Below are positions 40,858 to 48,923 of a stretch of DNA of 64,000 nt, piece after piece. Position numbers and translations under genes: made by a program. The stretch's first letter is position 1. Each line of letters begins with the position of its first letter. Where the stretch lies: assembly GCA_040219575.1 (NCBI GenBank), contig JAVJSD010000012.1:73966-137965 (forward strand), written 5' to 3'. The notes beneath the pieces are model-generated. The model did not search any database. It saw only the letters and a program-made list of their open reading frames with translations, and had not been told where the DNA came from. Source of the DNA: JAVJSD01 sp040219575. GTDB lineage: Bacteria; Planctomycetota; Planctomycetia; Pirellulales; Pirellulaceae.

Positions 40858-42264
40858 CTACAGCAGTTCCGCGATCGGTTGGCCGTAGGGCAGAATCGGC
40901 ATCGGGCGGCCGGTGTGGTCGGGGAAGGACGATTCGAAGTCGATGCCCAGATGGCGATAGACCGTGGCCCACAAGTCGTTCGGCGTGAGCGGGCGGTCCT
41001 TCGGCTCCTCCCCCTTCGAGTTGGTCGAGCCGATCACCTGCCCGGTCCGCATGCCGCCGCCGGAGACCAGCATCGACATCGCCCGCGGCCAGTGATCGCG
41101 GCCCGGTTGGGTGACGCCGGTCTGCGTGCCGGTGTTGTGGCTGATCCGCGGCGTGCGGCCGAACTCGCCGGTCACCACCAGCATCACCTTCTTGTCGAGG
41201 CCGCGGTTGTAGAGATCCTCGACAAGGGCCGTCACCGCCCGATCGTACAGCGGCAAGCGCACACGGGCGTCGTCGAACAGGTGGCAGTTGACGGCGTGCG
41301 AGTCCCAGTTGTAGGTGCCGTTGTTGATGCGCGCCACGCCCGACTGGTAGGGGTTCTCGTAAACCATGGTCACGAAACTGCAGCCGGCCTCGACCAATCG
41401 CCGGGCCAGCAGGGCGCGTTGTCCCCAGCAGTGGCGGCCGTAGCGATCGCGCAGTTCGTCGGGCTCCTGGGAGAGGTCGAACGCCTGCCGCGCCTTGTCG
41501 CTGGTGAGCAGGCTGACCGCCTTGTCGTGGAACGAGTCGATGGCCCGCATGCGGTCGGACTGGTCGGCCAGTCGGCGGAAGTTGTCGAAGCCGTGCAGCA
41601 GCCGCATGCGGTCGTCGAGCCGATCGCCGACCGACTTGTCCATGCCGATGTTCTTGATTTCGAAATCCGGCATGGTGGGATCGCCCGGCACGTTGAACGG
41701 ATGCGTCGCGGCGCCGAGGTAGGCCGAGCCGAAGCTGTACACGTCGACGCCGGCGCGGCCCGGTTCGGTGCCGGTGATGTAGTTCGGCAGGCCGATGCTG
41801 TTCCGCTCGCGGCACTTGGCGACGATCGAGCCGACCATCGGGTAGTCGTTTACAAAGCCGGTCGGCTCCTTGGGATCGCGTCCGGTGAGGAACCGTTTGT
41901 GGCCGCCGCCGTGGTCGGCGAACTTGTGGGCGATGGAGCGGATGATGTTGTATTTGTCGGCGATCTTGGCGTGCAGCGGCATGTGCTCGCAGACGTCGAG
42001 GCCGGGGACGTTGGTGTGGATGGGCCGGAACTCGCCGCGGTAGTCGGCGGGAGCGTCCGGCTTCATGTCGTACATCTCCATGTGCGGCGGACCGCCCGGC
42101 ATCCAGATGAAGATCAACGACGTTTCGGCATCGCCCCGCGAGCCCGCCTCGGCCCGCATCCGCAGCACGTCGGCCAGGCCGAGTCCGCCGAGACCCACCG
42201 CCCCCATCCGCAGAAAATCGCGCCGCGAGGAGGGACCGGTACAAGTTGCAGCGGGACGGGCCAT
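40858..42264 (-). CDS. DUF1501 family protein, Tat-exported (copy 2)
   Basis: A 468-aa product. The twin-arginine signal SSRRDFLRMGAVGLGGLGLA is present. The core has SLIFIWMPGGPPHMEMYDMK, the histidine-rich HKFADHGGGHKRFLTGRDP, LVVTGEFGRTPRI, and RDHWPRAMSMLVSGGGMRTG with the DHW motif. Compared with copy 1 it carries an insert (TGTQTGVTQPG) before the DHW motif. As with copy 1, no DUF1549/DUF1553 partner is adjacent. The start at 42264 (MARPAATCTG) versus a TTG at 42279 is uncertain. It is separated from the next DUF1501 gene only by the small gene at 42526-42882. Confidence 0.9.
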   Translation of the reverse strand: MARPAATCTGPSSRRDFLRMGAVGLGGLGLADVLRMRAEAGSRGDAETSLIFIWMPGGPPHMEMYDMKPDAPADYRGEFRPIHTNVPGLDVCEHMPLHAKIADKYNIIRSIAHKFADHGGGHKRFLTGRDPKEPTGFVNDYPMVGSIVAKCRERNSIGLPNYITGTEPGRAGVDVYSFGSAYLGAATHPFNVPGDPTMPDFEIKNIGMDKSVGDRLDDRMRLLHGFDNFRRLADQSDRMRAIDSFHDKAVSLLTSDKARQAFDLSQEPDELRDRYGRHCWGQRALLARRLVEAGCSFVTMVYENPYQSGVARINNGTYNWDSHAVNCHLFDDARVRLPLYDRAVTALVEDLYNRGLDKKVMLVVTGEFGRTPRISHNTGTQTGVTQPGRDHWPRAMSMLVSGGGMRTGQVIGSTNSKGEEPKDRPLTPNDLWATVYRHLGIDFESSFPDHTGRPMPILPYGQPIAELL

Positions 42265-42525
42265 GGAGTTGCTCGGCAAGGTGGGATGATGGGGCGGGTC
42301 GGCGTGGCTGGCAGTGAAGCGAAACCTTCAAACTCACCACCCATCAAGGTAGATGGATGGAAGCTCCAACGTCAAGAGCGAGCCCGCCAGATTTCACGCT
42401 CAAACGACCAAAGGAACCGGTCCTCAACGCTAACTGAGGGCTGACATGAACGGTACTTCGTCCATTAGCATTTTGTAAGCGTTCATCAGCGGTTTGTTCT
42501 GTTCCGTTGTTCGACTTCGGCCGCC

Positions 42526-42882
42526 TCAAGCCGTGAGCATCAACACGATCACGATCAAAAAACACTCCGCCCCGCCCAGCGTCAGGGCGATCACCGAGTA
42601 ACGGCTGGGCCGGCCGTACAGTCCGATGATGCTGAAGGCCACCGCGAAGATGGCGGCGGGCGAACACAAAAACAGCACCAACCGCATCCACTCCACCAGC
42701 ACGGGAAACTTGGGATACGCCAACAGCAGCGAGGGCGACAGCAACAGCGCCACGGGCAACACCAGCGACAGCAACATGGCGACCTTCGCGGCCCGATTCC
42801 GCGACTTGGGTTTGGGCGCGGGCGGCTGCTCGACGTCGGCCGGCGAATCGTACGGATTCGGCCGCGTCGCGGAAGGCTTCAC
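42526..42882 (-). CDS. Small membrane protein with NPYDSP motif, coupled to DUF1501
   Basis: A 118-aa product starting at GTG 42882, which overlaps the upstream DUF1501 stop by 4 bp (GTGA). The N-terminus is VKPSATRPNPYDSPADVEQP, with a Pro/Lys-rich cytoplasmic stretch (PPAPKPKSRNRAAKV) and three hydrophobic segments (AMLLSLVLPVALLLSPSLLL, LFLCSPAAIFAVAFSIIGLY, VIALTLGGAECFLIVIVLML). It shares the NPYxSP head with 4627-4845 and 38376-38867. Translational coupling to DUF1501 suggests it is made with that exported protein. Function unknown. Confidence 0.7.
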   Translation of the reverse strand: MKPSATRPNPYDSPADVEQPPAPKPKSRNRAAKVAMLLSLVLPVALLLSPSLLLAYPKFPVLVEWMRLVLFLCSPAAIFAVAFSIIGLYGRPSRYSVIALTLGGAECFLIVIVLMLTA

Positions 42883-44327
42883 GAGAGCACCTCGGCAATC
42901 GGGTCGCCATGCTCCAGGATCGGTCGCGGACGATCCTGGAAGTCGTAGATGAAGCGACGATGATCGACGCCCAACAGGCGATAGATGGTGGCGGCGATGT
43001 CGGCTGGCGAGTAACCGTGCGTCGTCGGATAGGCGGCCTGCTTGTCGGTCGCGCCGACGACCTGACCGGCGCGGACGCCCGCGCCGGCGAAGAAGATCGA
43101 ACCGGCCGGCCCCCAGTGATCGCGTCCGCCGTTCTTGTTGATCTTCGGCGTGCGGCCGAACTCGGTGAGGAACACCACCAAGGTCGAATCCAACAGGCCG
43201 CGCTGCTCGAGGTCGGTCAGCAGCGCGGCGAAGGCGCGGTCCATGCCGGCCAGGTGATAACCGCGCCGGGCCATCTCGCAAATGTGCGGCTGCTTCTGCA
43301 CCGGCACGCAGTGGTTGTCCCACAGGTTGCCGTAGTCGGGATCGTAGCCGTAGTCGACCATCACGTAGCGGGCGCCCGCCTCGACTAACCGCCGCGCCAT
43401 CAGGCAGCGGCCGCCGATCTTGGTCCGCCCGTAAGCGTCGCGCACCGCGTCGGGCTCGCCGGCGAGATCGAACGCGCCACGGACCGACGGCGTCGCCAAC
43501 AGACGCAGCGCGCTTTGATGCTGCGTCTCGGCCGACGCCACCGCGTCCTGCCGCTCGAGGCGCCGCAAGGCGCTGTCGAGCTGATCGCGCAGCGCCGCGC
43601 GCGATTGCAGTCGGGCCAGCGGCGTCGACTGGCTCATCTTCAGCGAACGCGGCACGAGATCCTCGTTGGCCTCAGGCGGCGGGTTGTCGAGCTTCTCGCC
43701 GACCGTGAAGTCGGCCTGTTCCGGCAAACCGCCCAGGCAGTACGGCGCATGGCGGCTCCCCAGCCATCCGCCCACGAACAGGTTGTGCGGCGGCGGGCCG
43801 GGGCGCGTGATGCCCGGCACGGCGATGTAGCCCGGCAGGCCGTTGCGGGGTCCGTAGATGTGATCGATGATCGAGCCGATGTTGGGCTCGGTGAACAGGC
43901 CGTTGCGATCGACCTTGCGGCCCGACAGCGTATAGACCTGGCTCAGCAGGTGGTCGCCGCTGTCGTGCGAGAAGCTGCGGACCAGGGCCAGCTTGTCGGC
44001 CAGCTTGGCCAACTGCGGCATCACCTCGGTGAACCGTACGCCGGGCAACCGCGTGGCGATTTCCGACAGCGTGCCGCGGACTTCCTCCGGCGCCTCGGGC
44101 TTGGGGTCGAAGGAGTCGATATGCGTGACGCCGCCGCCCATCCACAGGTAGATGACCGACTTGGCCTTCCCCTCGGTCGCCAGCGGATGCGCCCCATGGG
44201 CCGCTGTGCACAAGGTGGGCAGCGCCGAAGCCGCCACCGCCAGCGAACCGACGCGGAGCGCGTCGCGACGATGAATCAAACCGGCATGCGCTGGCCGGGC
44301 GGAAGCGGAGTCTTGCGGTCGCGACAT
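42879..44327 (-). CDS. DUF1501 family protein, exported (copy 3)
   Basis: A 482-aa product. Its leader has HRRDALRVGSLAVAASALPT, a twin-arginine-like signal (RRDxLR). The core has SVIYLWMGGGVTHIDSFDPK, LVVFLTEFGRTPKINKNGG and RDHWGPAGSIFFAGAGVRAG. It is the third DUF1501 gene in 12 kb and is most like copy 1 in its DHW region. The stop overlaps the start of the small NPYDSP membrane gene. The ATG at 44327 was chosen because the upstream frame passes through a REP hairpin. Confidence 0.9.
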   Translation of the reverse strand: MSRPQDSASARPAHAGLIHRRDALRVGSLAVAASALPTLCTAAHGAHPLATEGKAKSVIYLWMGGGVTHIDSFDPKPEAPEEVRGTLSEIATRLPGVRFTEVMPQLAKLADKLALVRSFSHDSGDHLLSQVYTLSGRKVDRNGLFTEPNIGSIIDHIYGPRNGLPGYIAVPGITRPGPPPHNLFVGGWLGSRHAPYCLGGLPEQADFTVGEKLDNPPPEANEDLVPRSLKMSQSTPLARLQSRAALRDQLDSALRRLERQDAVASAETQHQSALRLLATPSVRGAFDLAGEPDAVRDAYGRTKIGGRCLMARRLVEAGARYVMVDYGYDPDYGNLWDNHCVPVQKQPHICEMARRGYHLAGMDRAFAALLTDLEQRGLLDSTLVVFLTEFGRTPKINKNGGRDHWGPAGSIFFAGAGVRAGQVVGATDKQAAYPTTHGYSPADIAATIYRLLGVDHRRFIYDFQDRPRPILEHGDPIAEVLS

Positions 44328-44423
44328 CGTGTTCTTCGAAAGGCGGGATCGAGCGGGAGGGATCGCGAGAGGTCTCCGCATTATCCCCAATCCCCCGCCG
44401 CCCGACAAGCGAAACCCACCCGC

Positions 44424-44446
44424 GTAGGGCAGGCTTCCAGCCTGCC
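44424..44446. repeat. REP hairpin, family B
   Basis: GTAG head followed by the stem GGCAGGCT-TCC-AGCCTGCC. The same sequence is at 57981-58003 (inverted) and twice at 63468-63520. Confidence 0.8.
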
Positions 44447-44538
44447 AGAATCGCCATTCCAAGCACGACCGCTCGATGACGAAATACAGCGGGAGATGAT
44501 CGGCACGATCACCGAATTGCGAACCGAAGGAGGACCCG

Positions 44539-44937
44539 ATGCCTCCCACGCTGATCGAATTCGCCTCGCCCCCGGCAGTTGTTCTCCTGGCCAACGCCGC
44601 TGTCGAAGGGTCGCCCCCATCCTTGGCGTGTCTTCTCGCGTCCGCCGCCGCATGGCTCTTGTTGCTGTTGGCGATCTGGCAATGGCAGCGGTATCGGACA
44701 CGTCAGATCATCCGCTGGTGGGCGCAGCACCGCGGCTACACGCTACTAGGTTGGCACTCCACAAAGTCGCCCCTGACGAAGATCGGTCCTGCATGGCGCG
44801 GCGAACTGATCTACCGCGTGACGGTCGCCGACGGCTCAGGCCGACAGCGCGAGGGTTGGGTGAAAATCGGCGGCTTGCAGCTTGGATCGTTCGACGACGC
44901 CAAAGTAAAAGAAATGTGGGACCCGCCTGCCGGCTGA
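44539..44937 (+). CDS. Hypothetical membrane protein
   Basis: A 132-aa product. A hydrophobic segment (LACLLASAAAWLLLLLAIW, about residues 29-47) is followed by a basic cytoplasmic or periplasmic domain with RYRTRQIIRWWAQHRGYTLL and a short beta part (YRVTVADGSGRQREGWVKIG). GGAGG just upstream of the ATG at 44539 (spacing 5) is a strong site. Proteins with 'ADGSGRxRxGWVKxG' are common in planctomycetes but unnamed. Function unknown. Divergent from the DUF1501 gene. Confidence 0.65.
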   Translation: MPPTLIEFASPPAVVLLANAAVEGSPPSLACLLASAAAWLLLLLAIWQWQRYRTRQIIRWWAQHRGYTLLGWHSTKSPLTKIGPAWRGELIYRVTVADGSGRQREGWVKIGGLQLGSFDDAKVKEMWDPPAG

Positions 44938-45124
44938 CGATCCCGCGCCGAGCACTCCCAAACATATCGAGAACGAAGCATCGCAATGATTGCTGAGGTC
45001 CGTGCGCTTCCGCCGTTCGCTCAACTTGCGACGTGGAAGGTGATGATCGTGCTGGACGCCGACCGATGCCCCAAATTTGTTGCAATTGTGGCGGCGGACG
45101 GCGAAACTGAACGCAATTCCACGG

Positions 45125-45305
45125 TCTAGCCCGGATTATTCATGAAGTTCGTCGCGAGAGGTCGTAAGGGATTTTGTGGCAAGGCGGACGAACGAATCGC
45201 CCGCAGTCGGATTGAAATCCCGCAAGGACGATTCGTGAAGTCCAACGCAGTCCACGAAAGCACTTACGGCCTCGCAGCAGATCGCTCATGAATAATCCGG
45301 GCTAG
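45125..45305. mobile_element. 181-bp MITE-like element with 20-bp perfect terminal repeats
   Basis: Both ends carry CTAGCCCGGATTATTCATGA and its exact complement (45125-45144 and 45286-45305). If CTAG is a 4-base target duplication, the element's true inverted repeat is the 16-base CCCGGATTATTCATGA. The 141-bp interior has no gene. This size and structure is that of a miniature inverted-repeat element moved by a transposase elsewhere. It sits 28 bp before the LRR gene's ATG. Confidence 0.75.
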
Positions 45306-45333
45306 ACTCTTCTCGAAAACTGGGAGCAGGACG

Positions 45334-46737
45334 ATGACGAGCCATCTTCTTCAACGACTCTCCACCGGCTGGGCTTGCTTGGCGCTGCTGGTGGCAGGTG
45401 GGGTGCTGGTGACCATCGGGCCGCTGCACGCGCAAGATCGCAGTGCGAAAGCCCAGGCCCGCGACGCAAAAGTCCGCGATGGCCAGAAAAGTGACAAGCC
45501 GAAAAGTGACAAGCCGAAACGCGACAAGACGAAGAGCGACAAGAAGAAGGGCAAGAAGAAAGGCGACGACGGCAGTCGTGAGGACAAGACCCGTGAAGAC
45601 ACGACCCGCGAAGACAAGACTCCCGACGTCAAGACTCGTGATGACGCGACGCCTGATGACGCGACGCCTGACCGCCGAGACGGCGACCGTCGCAGCGCAA
45701 TCGCCCTCGAGCGGTTCCTGTTCGGAAAGTCCGAGACGAATGATCGCAAGGTCACGCTCAAGCTGGCCAGGACCACGATCACCGACAACGACCTGCGCGG
45801 CCTGCGGGATCCGAAGTTCGCCGATCTCGAGGTGTTCGAGGCTTACGACTCGCAGATCAGCGACGACGGCTTGCAGTATCTGGTGGGGCTTTCGGTCACC
45901 GAGGTGGATCTTGGTTCCTGTGAAGTCACGGATCGGGGCCTGGAGTATTTGACCGCCCTGCCGTTGCGAAGCCTGGGGCTGTATTCCACCGAGATCACCG
46001 ACGACGGACTCCGCGCGCTGCGGGGGTTGCCGCTCGACAAACTGGGATTGGGCAACACGGACATCACCGACGACGGACTCGCGCGGCTGAAGGGAATGCC
46101 CCTGCGAAACCTCAGCCTGTCCGGCACGCGCGTCACCGACGATGGCCTGGCGCATCTGCGGCGCCTTCCGCTGGAAGGCCTGGGACTGCCGCGGCAGATC
46201 ACCGATCGCGGCCTCGTGCACCTCCGCCTGATGCCGCTGCGATCGTTGAACCTGGGCGGCACGAGCATCACCGACAACGGCCTCCGGCATCTCGAAGGCC
46301 TGCCGATCAAGGGGCTCTGGCTGTACGGCGCCAATCTCACGGACGCGGCCGTCGCCTCGCTGGAAAGGATGCCCGAACTGGACACCGTCTACATTCAGGA
46401 CACGCAGATCAGCGAGGCGGCGGCGGAGCGACTCCGCGGTTCGGTCCGCTATGTCCATACGGGTCGCGAGAAACCGACCTACGGGCAGATGCTGCTGGAG
46501 GTCTTTCTGGCGGATCGCGACCTGGAGCGAGCCGCCGAGGTCGAGAAGAAGGATCCCTTCGAGACGCGGATGATCGCACAATTGATTCGCGCCCAAGGCC
46601 GTCCGCAGGCCGTCAAGCTGGGCATGGACCCCAACAACATCGGCATCACCGACTTCGGCGCCAGCCGATTCAAACGCGAAGACCGCGGCTACCGCGGCAC
46701 GGTGCGGTTCACGTTCTATCCCAAACGGGACCGATAG
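45334..46737 (+). CDS. Secreted leucine-rich-repeat protein with charged linker
   Basis: The 467-aa product has a signal peptide (WACLALLVAGGVLVTIGPL, cleavage after LHA-QD). The next 90 residues are an extreme low-complexity charged linker of KSDK and REDKT/TPDD units. Residues 120-350 are leucine-rich repeats of about 23-24 residues with the phrase 'ITDDGLxxLxxLPLxxLxLxxT' (at least eight copies, bacterial ITD-type). The C-terminus has EVFLADRDLERAAEVEKKDP and a beta ending. Likely a surface or periplasmic protein-binding scaffold. AGGACG lies immediately before the ATG at 45334. The MITE just upstream may have altered its promoter. Confidence 0.8.
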   Translation: MTSHLLQRLSTGWACLALLVAGGVLVTIGPLHAQDRSAKAQARDAKVRDGQKSDKPKSDKPKRDKTKSDKKKGKKKGDDGSREDKTREDTTREDKTPDVKTRDDATPDDATPDRRDGDRRSAIALERFLFGKSETNDRKVTLKLARTTITDNDLRGLRDPKFADLEVFEAYDSQISDDGLQYLVGLSVTEVDLGSCEVTDRGLEYLTALPLRSLGLYSTEITDDGLRALRGLPLDKLGLGNTDITDDGLARLKGMPLRNLSLSGTRVTDDGLAHLRRLPLEGLGLPRQITDRGLVHLRLMPLRSLNLGGTSITDNGLRHLEGLPIKGLWLYGANLTDAAVASLERMPELDTVYIQDTQISEAAAERLRGSVRYVHTGREKPTYGQMLLEVFLADRDLERAAEVEKKDPFETRMIAQLIRAQGRPQAVKLGMDPNNIGITDFGASRFKREDRGYRGTVRFTFYPKRDR

Positions 46738-46788
46738 GCGGAAGAAGCGTCGCCGACCAACGTACTGCGACCTTCGAGCGAACTACAG

Positions 46789-46820
46789 AAGTCGAATGGC
46801 GCAAGGAGGTTCGACTTTTT
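46789..46820 (+). terminator. Terminator of the LRR gene
   Basis: AAGTCGAA (46789-46796) pairs with TTCGACTT (46810-46817) over a 13-base loop, and T's follow to 46820. It lies 52 bp after the LRR stop codon. Confidence 0.6.
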
Positions 46821-46858
46821 CAAGCCCCATTCGGTTCCTGCCACCTTTGATCGACGTT

Positions 46859-47530
46859 CTCGGAGTCGCCTTTGGGCTCGCGTATCTCCGCCGCCAATCT
46901 TCTCAGGCCCTCGCTACCCATGACACGTAAAGCGGACGCACTACTTGCGCTTCACGTCCCCCTCATCTAAGTTGGGTGGCCCCTTTCGCCCCCTCCCAAT
47001 CTTCTTACGGCCCTCGCTACCCATGGCGCGTAAAGCGAACGCACTACTTGCGCTTCACGTCCCCCTCATCCAAGTTGGGTGGCCCCGTTCGCCTGCTCGG
47101 CGAGGCCCATTAACGGCCTCGCGAACTGCGCGTCCCCATTCGCAACGCGGCCTCGTTCATTCGGCCGTCTCATTTCGCGTTCTAGGTGCGCGCTCCGCGG
47201 CGCGTCGTTCGCGACTTGGTTGGTGCGCCAAACGATCGGAGTCGCCTTTGGGCTCGCGTATCTCCGCCGCCAATCTTCTCAGGCCCTCGCTAGCGATGGC
47301 GCGTAAAGCGGACACACTACTTGCCGCTTCACGTCCCCCCCATCTAAGTTGGGTGGCCCCGTTCGCCGCCCCGTTCATCTAAGTTGGGTGGCCCCGTTCG
47401 CCGCCCCGTTCGCCTATCTAAAGCGGACGCACTACTTGCGCTTCCCGTCCCCCTCATCTAAGTTGGGTGGCCCCCTTTCGCCCTTAGCTGAGAACACCGA
47501 GGATCACCTATTGGGTGGTCCCGTTCGCCG
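46859..47530. repeat. Degenerate tandem array of about 110-bp units
   Basis: The word CTAAGTTGGGTGGCCCC (or close variants) recurs at 46967, 47070, 47344, 47379 and 47458, plus a decayed copy at about 47510. GCGGACGCACTACTTGCGCT precedes it in most units. A 56-base block beginning CGGAGTCGCCTTTGGGCTCG is identical at 46861-46916 and 47237-47292. Spacing is irregular (about 80-270 bp), so this is not CRISPR. Nature unknown. Confidence 0.6.
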
Positions 47531-47614
47531 AAGTTCTGCTGTTGTTCTGATTCTTACCTGTTGGCTAAGATTCCCGAAATTCACCGCTCTTTCGCTGCAA
47601 GGGAGTGAACGCTG

Positions 47615-48754
47615 ATGACAGGGACGCCAAGGCTCTTGATTCCGATGCTGTTGCTCTTCACGACGGCCCGCGGCGCTGCTCAGGAGGCTCCAAAGGAATT
47701 TGACCTAGGAGTATATATCGAGCAACTAGGGGCGAAGGGCGCGGAAACGCCGTCTCGCAATGTCGCGGAGGTTTTTGGAGCGAGCTATTTGCCGTTGGGC
47801 CATTGGGAAATGTATTCGTTCCGCGCGGCTGCGGAGTATCGCCGCCTGGCGATACCCCACCTGCCAAAGCTGATAGAACTGTTGGAGCATCCCGACAATA
47901 AGGTCGCTGCAGAGGCGCGACAGATGATCAGCATGCTCGGTCCAGCCGGCCGTCCGGCGACCGCGGCGTTGCAGCGACGCCTGTTCGATAAGAAGCGTGA
48001 CGGCTTGGAACGCTTGCCGGACTTGATCGCGTTGGTCTACATCACGCCAGAGAACGTGCCCGTAACGCCATTGATTCTGCCGCCGGCCGACTCACTGTCG
48101 AACTTTTCGGCGGAAGTCCAACTGAACGGACGCCTGACTTCGTTGGCGATGATCAGCGAGATGTATGTAGGCGCGACGTTTTGCGACGCGGGGCATACGA
48201 CCATCGAAGTTCCCTTTCTCACCGAGGCCTTGCTCAAACCATATCCAACCGACTATCGGGCGATGGCGATCCTGTTGCTGGCCAGGATGGGAAACGAAGC
48301 CAAGACGGCCTTGCCTACGCTGGAGAAGTTGCTCGACGACGAGGAGATCGTCGTTCGCATCACCGCGGCCGCCGCGATCTTGCACATCCAGCGAGATCTG
48401 AATCGCATCGAGGAACTGGCGGACCGCACGCGGATGGCGAAATCGATGCGTGATGCGTTTGTGGAACGGTGGCAGGAAGACTCTGAAGAACGATTTCTCT
48501 CCGCGCAGCAGGAACTACGGGCACACTACCCTATTGGCGATGGTGAGGAGATGATTCGCTACCTGGTCACCGCCATGCAGCACGGTCGCGGCTATTATCG
48601 TCGCCGTGCGCTCCTCGCGGCCGCGGAACTGGGCCCCGCCGCCCGTGACGCCGTTCCCACGATTCGGGCTTTGCTCGCGCACAACGACGTCGAGACACGC
48701 CGCCTTGCCGCCGCAGCGCTGAAGAAAATCAGCCCCAACGCCCGTAAGGAATAA
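47615..48754 (+). CDS. Secreted HEAT-repeat protein
   Basis: The 379-aa product has a signal peptide (MTGTPRLLIPMLLLFTTARG, cleavage before AAQEAP). HEAT-like helical repeats are seen as IPHLPKLIELLEHPDNKVAA, ALPTLEKLLDDEEIVVRITA, and at the C-terminus AVPTIRALLAHNDVETRRLA ending ALKKISPNARKE. No catalytic motif. Probably a periplasmic scaffold. A GGGAG site lies about 10 bases before the ATG at 47615. Because the start follows the degenerate array, its promoter may be inside or beside that array. Confidence 0.7.
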   Translation: MTGTPRLLIPMLLLFTTARGAAQEAPKEFDLGVYIEQLGAKGAETPSRNVAEVFGASYLPLGHWEMYSFRAAAEYRRLAIPHLPKLIELLEHPDNKVAAEARQMISMLGPAGRPATAALQRRLFDKKRDGLERLPDLIALVYITPENVPVTPLILPPADSLSNFSAEVQLNGRLTSLAMISEMYVGATFCDAGHTTIEVPFLTEALLKPYPTDYRAMAILLLARMGNEAKTALPTLEKLLDDEEIVVRITAAAAILHIQRDLNRIEELADRTRMAKSMRDAFVERWQEDSEERFLSAQQELRAHYPIGDGEEMIRYLVTAMQHGRGYYRRRALLAAAELGPAARDAVPTIRALLAHNDVETRRLAAAALKKISPNARKE

Positions 48755-48923
48755 AAGGACTGTCAGGAACCGCGGCGGGCGCCGCTTCCCTTCAACAATC
48801 ACCACTCGCCAATCGCCATTCCTGCCGCAGCGCCGCCTCCCGATTGATGATTGTCGAGGACGATTGTTGATTGTTGAAGGGTTCGGTGGAGTCGCTTGCG
48901 TGTGGTGGCGGGCGACGCGCGAA

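Larger units (their letters stand above)
46738..47614. other. Gene-free region dominated by a degenerate tandem array
   Basis: 877 bp holding a terminator hairpin (46789-46820) and the repeat array (46859-47530). No gene supported; the frames here are by-products of the repeat. Confidence 0.6.

Noticed and set aside
46859..47530. Possible CRISPR array
   Set aside because: Repeat spacing varies from tens to hundreds of bases, there are no constant-length unique spacers and no cas genes are present.
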